Position numbers and translations under genes: made by a program
In this document: one piece after another, positions 40,980 through 42,407 of the stretch
How positions within the stretch are numbered: the stretch's first letter is position 1
How the letters are laid out: every line of letters starts with the position of its first letter
Notes under the pieces: model-generated
Database searches by the model: none
What the model was told of the DNA's origin: nothing
Seen by the model: only the letters and a program-made list of their open reading frames with translations
Assembly: GCA_016794505.1 (NCBI GenBank)
Contig: JAEUJZ010000163.1
Coordinates: 1 to 42,407 of the forward strand
From: Myxococcales bacterium
GTDB taxonomy: Bacteria; Myxococcota_A; Polyangia; Palsa-1104; JAEUJZ01
Direction of reading: 5' to 3'
Length of the DNA: 42,407 nt

Positions 40980-42407
40980 CTGATTCCCCCTCCGATGCCT
41001 TCGGGCGTTGAGCACTTTTGACTAAGAGTGGAGTGTGTAGAGGCTGCCGTCTGATTCCCCCTCCGATGCCTTCGGGCGTTGAGCACAAGCTCATCCAGGG
41101 CGAGACGCTGACCACGGAACCTGATTCCCCCTCCGATGCCTTCGGGCGTTGAGCACCTCGCAAGGCACGTCCGCTCAGTCGTGACCGTCCGCGCGCTGAT
41201 TCCCCCTCCGATGCCTTCGGGCGTTGAGCACGTTCTTACCGGTCAGGGTTTGACTGCGAAGCCGTCTGATTCCCCCTCCGATGCCTTCGGGCGTTGAGCA
41301 CTCGTAGCCGCGCCCGGTCTGGGTCACAGCCGGCGCGATCTGATTCCCCCTCCGATGCCTTCGGGCGTTGAGCACATCACCAGCCAAGTCACCAAGATTG
41401 CTGACCTCCCTGATTCCCCCTCCGATGCCTTCGGGCGTTGAGCACCTGTGGGGCCGACGCAATGACACGGGCAAATGGACCTGATTCCCCCTCCGATGCC
41501 TTCGGGCGTTGAGCACCTGGCAGCCGCGCTGGGGCGCCTGCGAGCGGTGGCTGATTCCCCCTCCGATGCCTTCGGGCGTTGAGCACTAGGCTTCACAGAC
41601 GAAGCCGTTACCCGTAAACCCTGATTCCCCCTCCGATGCCTTCGGGCGTTGAGCACAACAAGTCCGCTCGCGCAGCCGCAATCGAAGCGGCCTGATTCCC
41701 CCTCCGATGCCTTCGGGCGTTGAGCACCAATGATCGGCGCTGCCAATCTACTGTGTGCCGAGTCTGATTCCCCCTCCGATGCCTTCGGGCGTTGAGCACT
41801 TTCAGACAGAGCCCGCGAAGCAGCCGGGCAGACCCCTGATTCCCCCTCCGATGCCTTCGGGCGTTGAGCACAACTTGTCGTTTTCGACGATGCCGGCTTT
41901 TTCCAGCCTGATTCCCCCTCCGATGCCTTCGGGCGTTGAGCACCGCGAGGTCTCGTAGCCCTGGAGCATGCTCTCGATGCTGATTCCCCCTCCGATGCCT
42001 TCGGGCGTTGAGCACATTGAAATAGATACACGAACAACTCGACTCAGGGTCTGATTCCCCCTCCGATGCCTTCGGGCGTTGAGCACTAGAGGTTTTCCGA
42101 CAGGGCGCATGCAGGCTGGAAGGCTGATTCCCCCTCCGATGCCTTCGGGCGTTGAGCACACGACGTATCAGCCCGATCCTCGCCGCCGGAGCACTGATTC
42201 CCCCTCCGATGCCTTCGGGCGTTGAGCACACAGAGCGACTGGTAGCAATGTACGATATCGGAATGTCTGATTCCCCCTCCGATGCCTTCGGGCGTTGAGC
42301 ACAGCTCGCGATTCGAGACCTGATCAGCGCAGTATTCTGATTCCCCCTCCGATGCCTTCGGGCGTTGAGCACTATCCGGCACTCTCCAGCTCGCGAAGTG
42401 CTAACTC
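40980..42407 (+). CRISPR. CRISPR array, at least 20 repeats, continues past window
   Basis: Twenty identical 36-nt repeats start at 40980 and end at 42372; each begins CTGATTCCCC and ends GCGTTGAGCAC. The nineteen complete spacers are 34-39 nt (mostly 34-37), and a twentieth spacer reaches the window edge. Repeat nucleotides 14-31 form a 7-bp hairpin on the + strand (CGATGCC-TTCG-GGCGTTG), with a C(UUCG)G tetraloop and two G-U pairs. On the minus strand those G-U pairs become A-C mismatches. A Cas6 cut would leave an 8-nt handle TTGAGCAC, similar to the usual ATTGAAAC type. No repeat is degenerate in the visible part, so the distal end is not reached. No spacer was seen to match the rest of the window by eye. 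Confidence 0.98.

Noticed and set aside
40918..42382. Long open frames on both strands across the array (repeated LNARRHRRGNQ or AQRPKASEGES patterns)
   Set aside because: They are translations of the 36-nt repeat, whose length is a multiple of 3. They are not genes.

Overview
The window is GC-rich and tightly packed with genes. Its gene families point to a Gram-negative, myxobacteria-like bacterium (Myxococcota). Signs of this are Ser/Thr kinases with PEGA-type tails, Cys-rich and FG-GAP lipoproteins, an FHA-cyclase, and a type I CRISPR-Cas locus of the MYXAN (Dev-like) subtype. The taxonomic call is an inference from gene content, not from a marker gene.

Region 1 (1-18417) looks like ordinary chromosome. 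It holds a Ser/Thr kinase cut by the left edge, a glutathione S-transferase, a bifunctional (p)ppGpp synthetase/hydrolase, a lipoprotein, a branched-chain 2-oxoacid dehydrogenase operon (E1beta-E2-E1alpha), a Cys-rich lipoprotein, pdxJ overlapping a secreted sulfatase-like gene, a large kinase with a membrane anchor and PEGA repeats, a TPR/coiled-coil envelope protein and an FG-GAP lipoprotein that seems cut short.

Region 2 (18418-31806) looks mobile. It opens with a serine recombinase next to the shortened FG-GAP gene. A small gene module is present twice in opposite orientation (about 19.7-21.9 kb and 29.9-31.8 kb). Each copy has a one-domain HTH protein, a divergent XRE regulator whose start overlaps a short upstream ORF, an 84-aa protein overlapping the end of the XRE gene, and a resolvase-like protein whose catalytic Ser is missing (intact in copy 1, a fragment in copy 2). 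The non-coding leader between the divergent genes (73/74 nt) is almost identical in the two copies. Between the copies lie signalling genes: an FHA-class III cyclase, a LolA-like outer membrane lipoprotein-sorting protein, a CheB-CheR-PAS protein and a PAS hybrid histidine kinase. This duplicated module is the best candidate in the window for an undescribed system.

Region 3 (31923-42407) is a complete type I (MYXAN/Dev-like) CRISPR-Cas locus. cas6-cas3-cas8-cas7-cas5 run leftward as an overlapping operon; cas4-cas1 (fused) and cas2 run rightward and lead into an array of at least 20 identical 36-nt repeats that runs off the right edge. The repeat folds well only on the + strand (a C(UUCG)G hairpin), so the array is probably read from the cas2 side. 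The interval between the two cas operons has a plausible sigma70-like promoter facing cas4-cas1 and an 11-bp palindrome facing cas6.
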